Made by a program: the position numbers and the translations under genes
NCBI RefSeq assembly: GCF_001426485.1
Contig: NZ_LMET01000002.1
Coordinates: 175,722 to 239,721, forward strand
Direction: 5' to 3'
DNA length: 64,000 nt
Origin: Aeromicrobium sp. Root472D3
GTDB lineage: Bacteria > Actinomycetota > Actinomycetes > Propionibacteriales > Nocardioidaceae
In this document: piece by piece, positions 1 to 8,153 of the stretch
How positions within the stretch are numbered: position 1 is the first letter of the stretch
How the letters are laid out: every line of letters begins with the position of its first letter
The notes under the pieces: generated by a model
What the model saw: the letters and a program-made list of their open reading frames with translations, nothing else
Databases searched by the model: none
Told to the model about the DNA's origin: nothing

Positions 1-1122
1 GCCGGTCAGCGCCATCAGCAGCGGGCGCACCGTGCGGTGGCGGATGCGCTCGGACAGCTCGAGGGCGTGCTTCGAGCGCTGCGAGGTGCGGTTCTTGATG
101 AAGTGCGCCTCGTCGACGACCATGCCGCGGAAGCCGAACTCGCCGAGCCAGCCGACGTGCCGGTCGAGCACCTCGTAGTTGACGACGACGATGTCGGCGA
201 AGCCGTCGATCGAGTCGCCGTCGCCGTGGATCACGGTCGCCTTACGGCTCGGCGTCCAGATGTCGGCCTCGCGGGCCCAGTTGGTCTTGACGACGTTCGG
301 CACGACGACCAGCAGCGGGTACGCGTCGGCGGCGTGCGCGGCCAGCAGGGCCTGTGCGGTCTTGCCGAGGCCCGGCTCGTCGGCGAGCAGGAACGTGCGG
401 TGCCCCTCGGCGGCCGCGGCGACGACCTGGGCCTGGTGTGGCATGAGCTCGAGGCCGCCGAGCGTCATGAGGAACCCGGGCTCGGGCAGCGGCATGCACG
501 ACGACGCGCCGCCGTACTCGAACGCGCGGAACAGGGGGCCGAGCAGCTCCCACGTCGACAGGCGCTTGGGGCTCGCGGTGCGCTGGCCGACGGCGGAGAA
601 GTCGGGCGCGAGGAACGGGTTGGCGAGCTGGCGTGCGACGACCGACTGCGGGACGACACGCCGCTCGGTCACGACGGCCGGGGCAGCGTCGGACGAGTCG
701 GCGACGGGTGTCTCGACACCGGCGGCCTGCAGCATCTCGCTGCGTAGCGTGTCGGCGGCATCGGTGAAGACCGCGTTCTCGTCGAGCAGGGGGTAGACCG
801 TGGGGTCGAGCGCGACGGTCTGGGCGAGGATCGTCGCGACGCCGTCGAGGCGCTTGAGCTGCTCGGCGCGGTGCGCCTCGCTGGCGTCCTTGTCGGCCTT
901 GACGCGTGTGCGCTCCTCGCGGACCAGCACGGCCACGACCTGGAACTTCGTGCGTCCGGCGGGGGACAGGGGGCCACGCTGGGCCTTGGCCTCGACCTCG
1001 CGGACGGCGCGGGCGAGCACGCGGATGATGTCGCCCTTCTCGAGCGGTCGCTGGCCTGCGCCCCGCGCCTGCCGGGGGGCGGTGCGGGTCGTGCCGGACT
1101 GGCGCTGGCCTCGTCGAGCCAA
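1..1122 (-). CDS. SNF2/DEAD-like helicase, N-terminal part (runs off the window)
   Basis: The reverse strand is open from a TTG at 1122 to the left edge (374 codons, no stop). The start is fixed by a perfect AGGAGG at 1128-1133, five bases upstream. The first 200 or so residues are basic and not recognised. A superfamily 2 ATPase core then begins: Q-motif-like LMPHQAQVV, Walker A DEPGLGKT near residue 245, VVNYEVLDR, and Walker B DEAH near residue 336. It ends in LMALTG, the usual LTGTP motif Ia region. The set is typical of SNF2-family DNA translocases. The partner or substrate cannot be read because the C-terminal half is missing. The family call is firm; the role in repair, remodelling or defence is open. 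Confidence 0.85.
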   Translation of the reverse strand, partial: MARRGQRQSGTTRTAPRQARGAGQRPLEKGDIIRVLARAVREVEAKAQRGPLSPAGRTKFQVVAVLVREERTRVKADKDASEAHRAEQLKRLDGVATILAQTVALDPTVYPLLDENAVFTDAADTLRSEMLQAAGVETPVADSSDAAPAVVTERRVVPQSVVARQLANPFLAPDFSAVGQRTASPKRLSTWELLGPLFRAFEYGGASSCMPLPEPGFLMTLGGLELMPHQAQVVAAAAEGHRTFLLADEPGLGKTAQALLAAHAADAYPLLVVVPNVVKTNWAREADIWTPSRKATVIHGDGDSIDGFADIVVVNYEVLDRHVGWLGEFGFRGMVVDEAHFIKNRTSQRSKHALELSERIRHRTVRPLLMALTG

Positions 1123-1433
1123 GAGATCCTCCTGTGGAGTGCCGGACGTCGGTCCGGCGGTACGGCGGCACCGTCCTGCCCGTGGGCCGTGACGCACGAC
1201 GTCCGGACGTCGTGGCCGGTGCGTCACCCGTCGTCGACCGCCGGGAAACCTGCGTCCGGCGGCGTCGGTCGTGCGGTGGGCCCGGGACGGGCCACGCACG
1301 ACGGCCCGTGAGCAGTCATCGTCCCTCGGGGACACGCTGCGGGTCGGTGTGTCCCCATGCTACCCCCGCAGTCGTCGCCGCGTCCGCGAACCTCGACGGA
1401 ACGCCGACCGGGCTGACGAGCGCAGGGCGGTCG
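1123..1433. other. Intergenic region, 311 bp, no gene seen
   Basis: This holds the upstream region of the helicase gene and the 3' end of the YibE/F gene. The only clear structure is the inverted repeat next to a -10-like hexamer described separately. No open frame with a ribosome binding site or recognisable product was found. Confidence 0.6.
1328..1362 (-). promoter_or_regulatory. Candidate promoter with adjoining inverted repeat
   Basis: On the minus strand, TAGCAT (1362-1357) fits the actinobacterial -10 TANNNT. It is followed directly by GGGGACAC, 13 bases, and GTGTCCCC, a perfect 8-bp inverted repeat at 1328-1335 and 1349-1356. The predicted start of transcription falls inside the repeat, so it could be an operator or a 5' hairpin of the helicase transcript. 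Function is inferred. Confidence 0.4.
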
Positions 1434-2684
1434 TCAGCCGCCGACGGGGCCCGCGTGGCTGCCGCCCGAGCGCCGCGCCGGCGCCCCGACGGGCTCGTCG
1501 GTGCGCGGCGGGGCCAGCCAGACCGCGAACAGCGTCGTGATCGGCACCGCGAGCACGAGCCCGATCGCCCCCACGAGCGTGCGGACGATCTCCTGGCCGA
1601 TCTCCTCGGTCGTGGCGAGGTCGGCCAGCCCGCGCTGGTACGCCGTCGCGAGCAGCAGGATCGTCATGGCCGAGCCCGCGTAGGCGAACACGAGGGTGTA
1701 GACGCTCGACGCGATGTGGTCGCGCCCGATCCGCATCGCCGACGTGAACAGCTCGGCACCGCGGGCGGCGGGCTTGAGCGCCCGCATCTCCCACACCGCG
1801 CTGGCCTGCGTCACCGTGACGTCGTTGAGCACGCCGAGCCCGGCGATCACCATCGTGCCGGCCACGATCGCCGACAGCGAGATGTCGGGGACCGTCGCGA
1901 TCAGCCGCTGGTCGTCCTCGGACCCCACGCCGCTGAGCTGCGACCACCCCGTCGCGGCGACGCCGATCGCAGCCGTCAGCGCGATGCCGACGAGCGTGCC
2001 GAAGAGCGCCGACGTCGTGCGGATCGAGATGCCGTGCGCGAGGTACAGCACGACGATCATGATGACGGTCGAGCCGACCACCGCCACGGCCAGCGGCGAC
2101 TCGCCGGCCAGGAACGCCGGCAGCATGAACTTGGTGACGGCCAGCAGCGTCACGCCGATCCCGACCAGCGCGAACAGCCCGCGCCACCGGGCGATCGCCA
2201 CCACCAGCACCGCGAAGATCGCGGCCAGTGCGACGAGCGGCACGCCGCGCTTGAAGTCGAGGAACTCGTACGACGCCTCCTGGCCGGCCGGCTCGATGCG
2301 GATCAGCGAGATGTCGTCGCCGGGCTCGATGCCGGCCTTGTAGCGGGACGCGTCGAGCTCGAACGTGCCGGTGCCGCCGGGCACCGTGGCCGTGACGCGG
2401 GCGCAGTCGCCGGCGACCTCGATTGAGCCGTCGGGACCCTCGCCGCCGCTGTTGCACCCGAACGGCTCGACCTTCGTGACGGTGGCGTCGACCGTGCTGA
2501 CGCCCTCGCCGCTGTACGGGTTCTGGTCCTTCGGCACCTGGTCGGCATCGGGCCACAGCAGGATCATCGCGACGACCGCGATCGCCGAGATCGTCATGAC
2601 GACCATCGACAGGCCGACCGCGAGGCCGCGACGGGGCGGTCCGGCATCGACGGGTGCGTGGGAGTGCGAGTGCGAATGTGCCAC
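1434..2684 (-). CDS. YibE/F family membrane protein
   Basis: 416 residues. The N-terminus is a His/Ser run (HSHSHSH) that may be cytoplasmic or bind metal, followed by one TM segment and an extracytoplasmic domain (about residues 55-145). About seven further hydrophobic segments make up the YibE/F core, including the family-like stretch GLGVLNDVTVTQASAVWEM. YibE/F proteins are polytopic membrane proteins of unknown transport function. The GTG at 2684 was chosen because the reading frame continues far upstream only as a shadow of the divergent gene. Its start lies 9 bp from the divergent GTG at 2694, leaving almost no 5' leader for either gene. Confidence 0.8.
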   Translation of the reverse strand: MAHSHSHSHAPVDAGPPRRGLAVGLSMVVMTISAIAVVAMILLWPDADQVPKDQNPYSGEGVSTVDATVTKVEPFGCNSGGEGPDGSIEVAGDCARVTATVPGGTGTFELDASRYKAGIEPGDDISLIRIEPAGQEASYEFLDFKRGVPLVALAAIFAVLVVAIARWRGLFALVGIGVTLLAVTKFMLPAFLAGESPLAVAVVGSTVIMIVVLYLAHGISIRTTSALFGTLVGIALTAAIGVAATGWSQLSGVGSEDDQRLIATVPDISLSAIVAGTMVIAGLGVLNDVTVTQASAVWEMRALKPAARGAELFTSAMRIGRDHIASSVYTLVFAYAGSAMTILLLATAYQRGLADLATTEEIGQEIVRTLVGAIGLVLAVPITTLFAVWLAPPRTDEPVGAPARRSGGSHAGPVGG

Positions 2685-2693
2685 GATGACAGC

Positions 2694-3443
2694 GTGCCAG
2701 AGGATGCTGAACACCTGCCCGGAGCGGTCGGTGGGGTCACCCGCATCGGCCGCACGGTGCGTCGCCCGACGGGCCCGTGGACGCCCGCGGTGCACGAGCT
2801 GCTGACCTTCCTCGACGCCGAGGGCCTGCGCGGCGTCCCGGCGCTGCACGGCGTCGACGACGAGGGCCGCGAGGTGCTCGAGCACGTCGAGGGTCGCGGG
2901 GTGCCGGTCGACGACGAGGTCGTGCTCGACACGGTCCTCGAGGAGGCCGTGACGTGGCTGCGCGACTTCCACGACGTCGTCGAGGGGTTCCGTCCGTCCG
3001 GGGTGCGGACCTGGCGCGGGGGCGATGCCGAGCTCGCCGCCGACCAGGTCGTCTGCCACAACGACCCCGGCGCGTACAACTGGATCATCCAGAGCGGGCA
3101 CTTCGTCGCGATGATCGACTGGGACATGGCCGGGCCCGGACGCGCGATCGACGACCTCGCCTTCATGGCCTGGACCGCGATCCCGCTGTACCGCGAGATC
3201 CCGGTCGAGGACGTCGCCCGTCGCCTCGACATCCTGGTCGACGCCTACGGCGAGTGGGGCCCGATGACGGTGCTCGAGGCCGTCGTCGAGCGCATGTCGA
3301 CGGCGTCCGACCGGATCGAGGCGGGCCAGGCCCGCGGCGACCAGGGGTTCGTCAACCTCGGGCGCGTCGGCGAGCCGCAGCGCACCCGCGACCGTGTCGC
3401 GGCCTTCCGTGCGCGAATCCCGGCGATCGAGGCGGCACTGTGA
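2694..3443 (+). CDS. Aminoglycoside-phosphotransferase-like kinase
   Basis: 249 residues with the APH/choline-kinase catalytic motif VCHNDPGAYN (catalytic Asp and metal-binding Asn) and the following metal-binding IDWDMAG. The N-terminal lobe is short, as in the phosphotransferase-enzyme family that phosphorylates small hydroxylated molecules. The substrate cannot be deduced, and antibiotic resistance is not implied. The GTG at 2694 has no Shine-Dalgarno sequence, but CACGAT ends six bases before it, matching the leaderless pattern seen elsewhere here. A cupin gene follows after 7 bp, so the two are probably cotranscribed. Confidence 0.75.
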   Translation: MPEDAEHLPGAVGGVTRIGRTVRRPTGPWTPAVHELLTFLDAEGLRGVPALHGVDDEGREVLEHVEGRGVPVDDEVVLDTVLEEAVTWLRDFHDVVEGFRPSGVRTWRGGDAELAADQVVCHNDPGAYNWIIQSGHFVAMIDWDMAGPGRAIDDLAFMAWTAIPLYREIPVEDVARRLDILVDAYGEWGPMTVLEAVVERMSTASDRIEAGQARGDQGFVNLGRVGEPQRTRDRVAAFRARIPAIEAAL

Positions 3444-3450
3444 GCCGGTC

Positions 3451-3882
3451 GTGACGCAGCGTCCGCCGCTCGCCGAGATGCTCGACCTGCAGCCCCACCC
3501 CGAGGGCGGCTGGTACCGCCGCACCTGGGCCTCGGACGTCGAGGTGACCCTGCCGGACGGGCGGGTGCGACCCACGGCCACGACGATCCTGTTCCTGCTG
3601 CCGTCGGGGGAGTCGTCGGCGTGGCACCGGGTCGCCTCGGACGAGCTGTGGATCGCCCAGCAGGGCTCGGTGCGGCTCGAGCTCGGCGGCACGGGCGGGC
3701 GTCCCGCGGCGACGGAGGTGGTCGTGGTCGGGCTCGATCTCGGCGCCGGGGACGCCGCACAGGTTCTCGTGCCCGCCGGTGTGTGGCAGCGCACCGTCCC
3801 GTCGTCGACCGACGCGCTGGTCGGCTGCGTGGTCTCGCCGGGCTTCGACTTCGACGACTTCGAGCTGGCCGACGACGCGTGA
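3451..3882 (+). CDS. Cupin, DUF985 (cupin_5) family
   Basis: 143 residues. The conserved opening LDLQPHPEGGWYRRT, the middle SAWHRVASDELW with its metal-type His, and VLVPAGVWQRT near the end are diagnostic of the DUF985 cupins (YML079w-like). These are single beta-barrel proteins usually of unknown substrate. The GTG at 3451 places the start 7 bp after the kinase stop. The gene ends 3 bp before the stop of the convergent DUF2071 gene. Confidence 0.8.
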   Translation: MTQRPPLAEMLDLQPHPEGGWYRRTWASDVEVTLPDGRVRPTATTILFLLPSGESSAWHRVASDELWIAQQGSVRLELGGTGGRPAATEVVVVGLDLGAGDAAQVLVPAGVWQRTVPSSTDALVGCVVSPGFDFDDFELADDA

Positions 3883-3885
3883 GGC

Positions 3886-4620
3886 TCAGCCGCGCACGAG
3901 GCGCGGCATCCCGAACGCCGTGCGGACGCCCCGCGAGTGCAGCACCGAGTCGGGTGCGCGGCCGACGACCCCCGGCAGTCCTGCCGCCGCGACCAGGTCG
4001 TCGTCGAGGTGCTCCAGCTCGGCACGCCGCAGCGGCCACGGCTCGTGGTGGTTCGGGATCCAGAGCGTCCGGCCCATCCAGCGGGTGTGCAGGCCGAACC
4101 GGGCGGTGACGAACTCGTCCGCGGCCGACGGCCGGGTGATCGGGTCGCCCACGCGGACGCGCATCGTGCCCCCGGCCCCGTGCGGTCGCGGCCAGCGCCG
4201 GTGGGTCGTGTACTCGATCGTGTCGCCCTGCCTGGCGATGCTCATGCGCGCCCAGGTGTAGGGGGTGGCGAAGGCCAGGCGGGCGCCGATCGCGACGGCC
4301 AGCCGGACGGTCTCGAGGGACCGGAAGACCACGCCGTGGCGACCCTGCGCGTCGACGGAGTAGAGGCGGACGTTGGTCTCGGCGAAGTCGCCGAAGTAGG
4401 GCACGGCCGGTCCGCGGCCGAAGCCGGCGTGCCGCATGTCGAACGGGATCAGGCCGACGTACGTGACACCGTCGAGGACGTCTGGGCGCGTCAGCGGCGG
4501 CAGCAGCGGCGCGACCAGCTCGGGGTCGACCGCCCAGTGCACGAACGAGATGCGGGTCCAGTCCTGCTGCATGATGCGGGGGCCGCGGAGGGGTTCGGGC
4601 ACAGGACTGAACGTGTTCAC
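3886..4620 (-). CDS. DUF2071 (YqjF-like) protein
   Basis: 244 residues. It carries the DUF2071 pattern: an early W..ISFVHW block, VGLIPFDMRHAGFGRGPAVP, and the YFGDFAETNVRLY segment, followed by an acetoacetate-decarboxylase-like barrel. The function of the family is not established. The frame is open to 4680, but the GTG at 4620 is preferred because CATACT ends six bases upstream, as in other leaderless genes here, and family homology begins soon after. Confidence 0.75.
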   Translation of the reverse strand: MNTFSPVPEPLRGPRIMQQDWTRISFVHWAVDPELVAPLLPPLTRPDVLDGVTYVGLIPFDMRHAGFGRGPAVPYFGDFAETNVRLYSVDAQGRHGVVFRSLETVRLAVAIGARLAFATPYTWARMSIARQGDTIEYTTHRRWPRPHGAGGTMRVRVGDPITRPSAADEFVTARFGLHTRWMGRTLWIPNHHEPWPLRRAELEHLDDDLVAAAGLPGVVGRAPDSVLHSRGVRTAFGMPRLVRG

Positions 4621-4706
4621 TTCTCGAGTATGGAGCCGTCCGGGCGTCCCGGCGCGGTGGACGGGCGCGGATCGCGTCACACGCGGGGTGTGACCGACAT
4701 CACGTC

Positions 4707-4712
4707 TAGGGT
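4707..4712 (+). promoter_or_regulatory. -10 element, leaderless promoter of the BASS transporter
   Basis: TAGGGT ends six bases before the ATG at 4719, so transcription would begin at or next to the start codon. No Shine-Dalgarno sequence is present. Confidence 0.6.
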
Positions 4713-4718
4713 GTCGTG

Positions 4719-5582
4719 ATGGACTCCGCGCTCACGACCGTCGGCCTGCCGCTCGCCCTGGGCATCATCATGTTCGGCCTCGGGCTGTCGCTCACGGCCG
4801 ACGACTTCCGTCGCGTCCGCCGGCAGCCCCGAGCCGTCGCGATCGCGCTGGTGTGCCAGCTGCTCGTGCTGCCCCTCGTGTGCTTCGGGCTGGTCGTGGT
4901 GCTTGACCTCGACCCCCTGCTGGGCATCGGCATGCTGCTGCTGGCGGCGTCGCCGGGCGGCACCAGCGCCAACCTGTTCAGCCACCTGTTCCACGGCGAC
5001 GTCGCGCTCAACGTGACGCTCACGGCGATCAACTCGGTCATCGCGATCTTCTCGCTGCCGGTCATCACGAACCTCGCGATCGCCTACTACGACCGGCAGG
5101 ACTCGGTGTCGCTGCAGTTCTCGAAGGTCGTCGAGGTGTTCGCGATCGTGCTCGTCCCCGTGCTGCTCGGGATGCTGGTGCGCTCGGCCAGGCCAGGGTT
5201 CGCCGGTGCCGCCGAGCGTCCGGTCCGCATCGGGTCGGCCGCGGTGCTCGCGATCCTCGTGATCGGCATCCTGGTCGACCAGCGCGAGCAGGTCGGCGAG
5301 TACGTCGGCGACGTCGGCCTGGCGACGGGGCTGTTCTGCGCCGCGAGCCTCGTGATCGGCTACGTCGTGCCGAAGGCCTTCGGCGTCACGGCGGCGCAGG
5401 CCATCGCGTCGTCGATGGAGATCGGCGTGCACAACGCGACGCTGGCGATCTACATCGCCGTCGAGGTGCTCGACTCCACGGAGGTGTCGGTGCCGGCCGC
5501 CGTCTACTCGATCTTCATGTTCGTCTTCGCGACCCTCTGGGGCCACGCCATCTCGCGCCGGGTCGCCCGCGAGCCGGCCTGA
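4719..5582 (+). CDS. Bile acid:sodium symporter (BASS) family transporter
   Basis: 287 residues, mostly hydrophobic, with nine or ten predicted TM segments. The two crossover signatures of the BASS fold are visible: SPGGTSANLFSHLFHGDVAL near residue 90, and EIGVHNATLAI near residue 240. The family uses sodium to import organic anions such as bile acids, pantoate or keto acids; the substrate here is unknown. It is monocistronic and convergent with the alditol oxidase gene, leaving 2 bp between stops. Confidence 0.88.
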   Translation: MDSALTTVGLPLALGIIMFGLGLSLTADDFRRVRRQPRAVAIALVCQLLVLPLVCFGLVVVLDLDPLLGIGMLLLAASPGGTSANLFSHLFHGDVALNVTLTAINSVIAIFSLPVITNLAIAYYDRQDSVSLQFSKVVEVFAIVLVPVLLGMLVRSARPGFAGAAERPVRIGSAAVLAILVIGILVDQREQVGEYVGDVGLATGLFCAASLVIGYVVPKAFGVTAAQAIASSMEIGVHNATLAIYIAVEVLDSTEVSVPAAVYSIFMFVFATLWGHAISRRVAREPA

Positions 5583-5584
5583 CG

Positions 5585-6826
5585 TCAGAGGCCGAGCCAG
5601 CGGTCGGTGAGCTCGTTGGCGAACGTGCCGTCGGGGTCCCAGCGCCCGACCAGCGCCCGGAACTCGGGCAGGCGGGGGTAGGCGGCCAGCAGGCGCTCGG
5701 GCGTCGTCTCGAACACCTTGCCCCAGTGCGGTCGCGCCGCGAACGGGGCCAGGGCGTCGTCGAGCGTCGGCAGGAAGGCCTCGACCCCCTCGACGTCCAT
5801 GCGCCACGTGAAGTGCAGCGCGACGCAGTCGACGTCGTGGCTGGGGCTCAGCCAGAGCCCGTCGCCGGCGACGGTGCGGATCTCGGAGACCAGCAGGATC
5901 GGCGCGAGTCCCTCGCGGAGGCCCCGCACCGCCCGGATCGCCTCGAGCGCGACGGTGCGCGGCACGAGGTACTCGGTCTGCAGCTCGTCGCCGTCGCTCG
6001 GCGTGAACTCGAGCCGGAAGTGCGGCAGGCGGTCCCACCACGGGCCCGGCAGGCCGAGCTGGCGGGTCGTGGCACCGGCGTCGACGTCCGGCAGGGGGTG
6101 CATCTCGCGGGTCGCGAGCGAGGCGCCGAACAGCTCGGTCACGGCGCCGTCGTCGACGCGCGACTTCGTCCAGACCTGGTGCGGCCCGCCGTCGGTCCAG
6201 TCGGTGAACATGCTGACGCTGTAGGCGCTCGAGGTGACGTCGTCGAAGTGCTCCTCGACGTCCGACCACGGCAGGTGCTCGAAGAGGTCCTGGCGCACCT
6301 CGAACCGCGGGACGACGTCGAGCGTCACGTGGGTCAGGATCCCGAGCCGTCCGAGGGAGACGACCGCGCCGTCGAACTCGTCGTCGCCCCGTCGCACGTC
6401 GACCAGCTCGCCGTCGGCGCGGACCAGCCGGATCGCGGCGACGGCGGCGGCCAGGCTGCCGTTGCGGTCACCCGAGCCGTGGGTGCCGGTGGCGATCGCC
6501 CCGGCGACCGAGATGTGGGGGAGCGAGGCCAGGTTCGGCAGCGCCCAGCCCGCGGCGTCGAGCTGCTCGACGAGCTCGCCGTAGCGCAGCCCGGCCGACA
6601 CCGTCACGACGCGGGCGGGCTCGTCGACGCTGACGGTCACCGGCAGGTCGGCGACCGACACCTGCGCCTCGTCGGTGTCGGCGATGCGGTTGAACGAGTG
6701 ACGCGACCCGACCGCACGCACGCGGGTCGCGTCGCGCACGACCTGCTGCAGCTCGTCGGTCGTCGTCGGGCGGTGGAGGGTGTGGGCGCCGTACGTCAGG
6801 TTGCCGGCCCAGTTGGTCGTGGTCAC
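5585..6826 (-). CDS. Alditol (xylitol/sorbitol) oxidase, FAD-dependent
   Basis: 413 residues. It closely resembles Streptomyces alditol oxidase in length and order of motifs: TNWAGNLTY at the N-terminus, VGSRHSFN with the His that binds FAD covalently, SLPHISVAGAIATGTHGSG for FAD binding, YSVSMFTDW, and HWGKVFE near the C-terminus. These enzymes oxidise the terminal hydroxyl of polyols with oxygen to give aldose and hydrogen peroxide. No sugar kinase or transporter is beside it apart from the divergent oxidoreductase. The GTG at 6826 matches the family start; the frame remains open to 6916. Confidence 0.85.
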   Translation of the reverse strand: MTTTNWAGNLTYGAHTLHRPTTTDELQQVVRDATRVRAVGSRHSFNRIADTDEAQVSVADLPVTVSVDEPARVVTVSAGLRYGELVEQLDAAGWALPNLASLPHISVAGAIATGTHGSGDRNGSLAAAVAAIRLVRADGELVDVRRGDDEFDGAVVSLGRLGILTHVTLDVVPRFEVRQDLFEHLPWSDVEEHFDDVTSSAYSVSMFTDWTDGGPHQVWTKSRVDDGAVTELFGASLATREMHPLPDVDAGATTRQLGLPGPWWDRLPHFRLEFTPSDGDELQTEYLVPRTVALEAIRAVRGLREGLAPILLVSEIRTVAGDGLWLSPSHDVDCVALHFTWRMDVEGVEAFLPTLDDALAPFAARPHWGKVFETTPERLLAAYPRLPEFRALVGRWDPDGTFANELTDRWLGL

Positions 6827-6888
6827 CGGTCCAGTGTGCGCCCACGGTCCGGACGGCGCGCGCTTGCCGCGAGGGGTTGACTGGACGC

Positions 6889-7833
6889 ATGGCACCTCAG
6901 CGCAGCGGCACGGCACGTCGGTGGATGGCTCGCGAGCTCGGCTCGCCCGAGGGCTGGACGCTGGAGGAGCACGACCTGCCGGCCCCGGCCGCGGACCAGG
7001 TGACGATCGAGGTGCGCGCCGCGGGCATGAACCCCGCCGACGTCAAGCACGTCGCCGCGGGCACCGACGCCGGCCGGCTGCCGGTCGCGATCGGCTACGA
7101 GGTCGCGGGGGTCGTCGCCGCGGTCGGCTCGGCGGTCGAGGGCCGTGCGGTGGGCGACGAGGTCCTGGCCTTCCGGATCAGCGGCGGGTACGCGTCGGCC
7201 GTCAACGTCCCGGCAGCGGACGTGCTGGCGAAGCCGGCCTCGCTGGGGTTCGCCGAGGCGGCCAACCTGCTGCTCGCCGGTGCGACGGCCGCCGACATGC
7301 TGCGCGCCGCCCGGGTCGCCTCGGGCGACACGGTGCTGCTGCACGGCGCGTCCGGGGCGGTCGGCGTGAGCGTCCTGCAGCAGGCGCGGATGCTCGGCGC
7401 GACGGTCGTCGGCACCGCCAGCCCCGGACGGTTCGCGGTCGTGGAGGGCTTCGGCGGCACGGCCGTCGCGCACGGCGACGGGCTCGAGCAGCGGGCCCGC
7501 GACGCGGCGCCGTCCGGCTACGACGTCGCCCTCGACGCGGTGGGCACCGACGAGGCCGTCGACGTCTCGCTGGCCCTGGTTCCCGACCGCACCCGCGTCG
7601 TGACGATCGCGGCCAGGGCGAGGGCGCAGCAGGACGGCTTCACGGCGCTGGCCGGCGCCGATCCCGAGAGTGCCCGCTTCCGCGACGGCGTCCGCGCGCG
7701 GCTGGTCGAGCTGGCGGGCGGCGGCGAGCTCGTGGTGCCGGTCGCGCGCACGTACGCCCTCGACGACGCGCAGGCGGCCGTCGCCGAGCTGATGGGCGGC
7801 CACCCCGGCGGCAAGCTCGCGCTCGTCCCCTGA
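6889..7833 (+). CDS. Zinc-free MDR oxidoreductase (quinone reductase type)
   Basis: 314 residues. The N-terminal GroES-like domain has AAGMNPADVKH and YEVAGVV. The Rossmann domain carries LLHGASGAVGVSVLQQA, the NADPH-binding AxxGxxG-type loop of quinone oxidoreductases. The Cys/His zinc ligands of alcohol dehydrogenases are absent. The likely reaction is NADPH-dependent reduction of an alkenal or quinone. The ATG at 6889 is preceded by GAGGGG. It is divergent from the alditol oxidase gene with a 62-bp gap. Confidence 0.82.
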   Translation: MAPQRSGTARRWMARELGSPEGWTLEEHDLPAPAADQVTIEVRAAGMNPADVKHVAAGTDAGRLPVAIGYEVAGVVAAVGSAVEGRAVGDEVLAFRISGGYASAVNVPAADVLAKPASLGFAEAANLLLAGATAADMLRAARVASGDTVLLHGASGAVGVSVLQQARMLGATVVGTASPGRFAVVEGFGGTAVAHGDGLEQRARDAAPSGYDVALDAVGTDEAVDVSLALVPDRTRVVTIAARARAQQDGFTALAGADPESARFRDGVRARLVELAGGGELVVPVARTYALDDAQAAVAELMGGHPGGKLALVP

Positions 7834-7853
7834 CGCGGCCCGCGGCCGGGTCC

Positions 7854-7859
7854 TACGAT
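7854..7859 (+). promoter_or_regulatory. -10 element of the 89-residue protein gene
   Basis: TACGAT ends six bases before the ATG at 7866, giving a probable leaderless transcript. Confidence 0.55.
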
Positions 7860-7865
7860 GTGGGC

Positions 7866-8135
7866 ATGGGCGAGGTCTACTTCGACGAGGACGACGACGC
7901 GGCCGAGCTCGTGGCCGCTCTCGACGCCGAGGGCTACTCCACGACGCTGCGGCGCGAGGCGTTCGCGGGCGAGGAGGACTGGGACGACCGCGCGTGGGTG
8001 CTGGTCGTCGAGCCCTTCGACGAACGGGTCGTCGACATGGTCGACGTCTACGGCGGCTGGCTCCCCGGCGATCCTCAGGAGACCGCGGCGGAACCGCCCC
8101 CGCTCCCGGGCCAGCCCCGACGTCTCAAGCACTGA
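7866..8135 (+). CDS. Small acidic protein of unknown function
   Basis: 89 residues, strongly acidic. It begins MGEVYFDEDDDAAELVAAL and has an alternating pattern consistent with a small alpha/beta fold, then a Pro-rich tail ending RRLKH. It resembles short actinobacterial proteins that follow metabolic genes, but I do not recognise a family. The start is supported by the -10 hexamer just upstream, and codon use matches the neighbours. Confidence 0.6.
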   Translation: MGEVYFDEDDDAAELVAALDAEGYSTTLRREAFAGEEDWDDRAWVLVVEPFDERVVDMVDVYGGWLPGDPQETAAEPPPLPGQPRRLKH

Positions 8136-8153
8136 CGTCACCGCCGGGCCCGC

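Noticed and set aside
2685..4025. Upstream extension of the YibE/F frame to 4025
   Set aside because: The extension is antisense to the phosphotransferase and cupin genes and has no homology; the family begins at about 2684.
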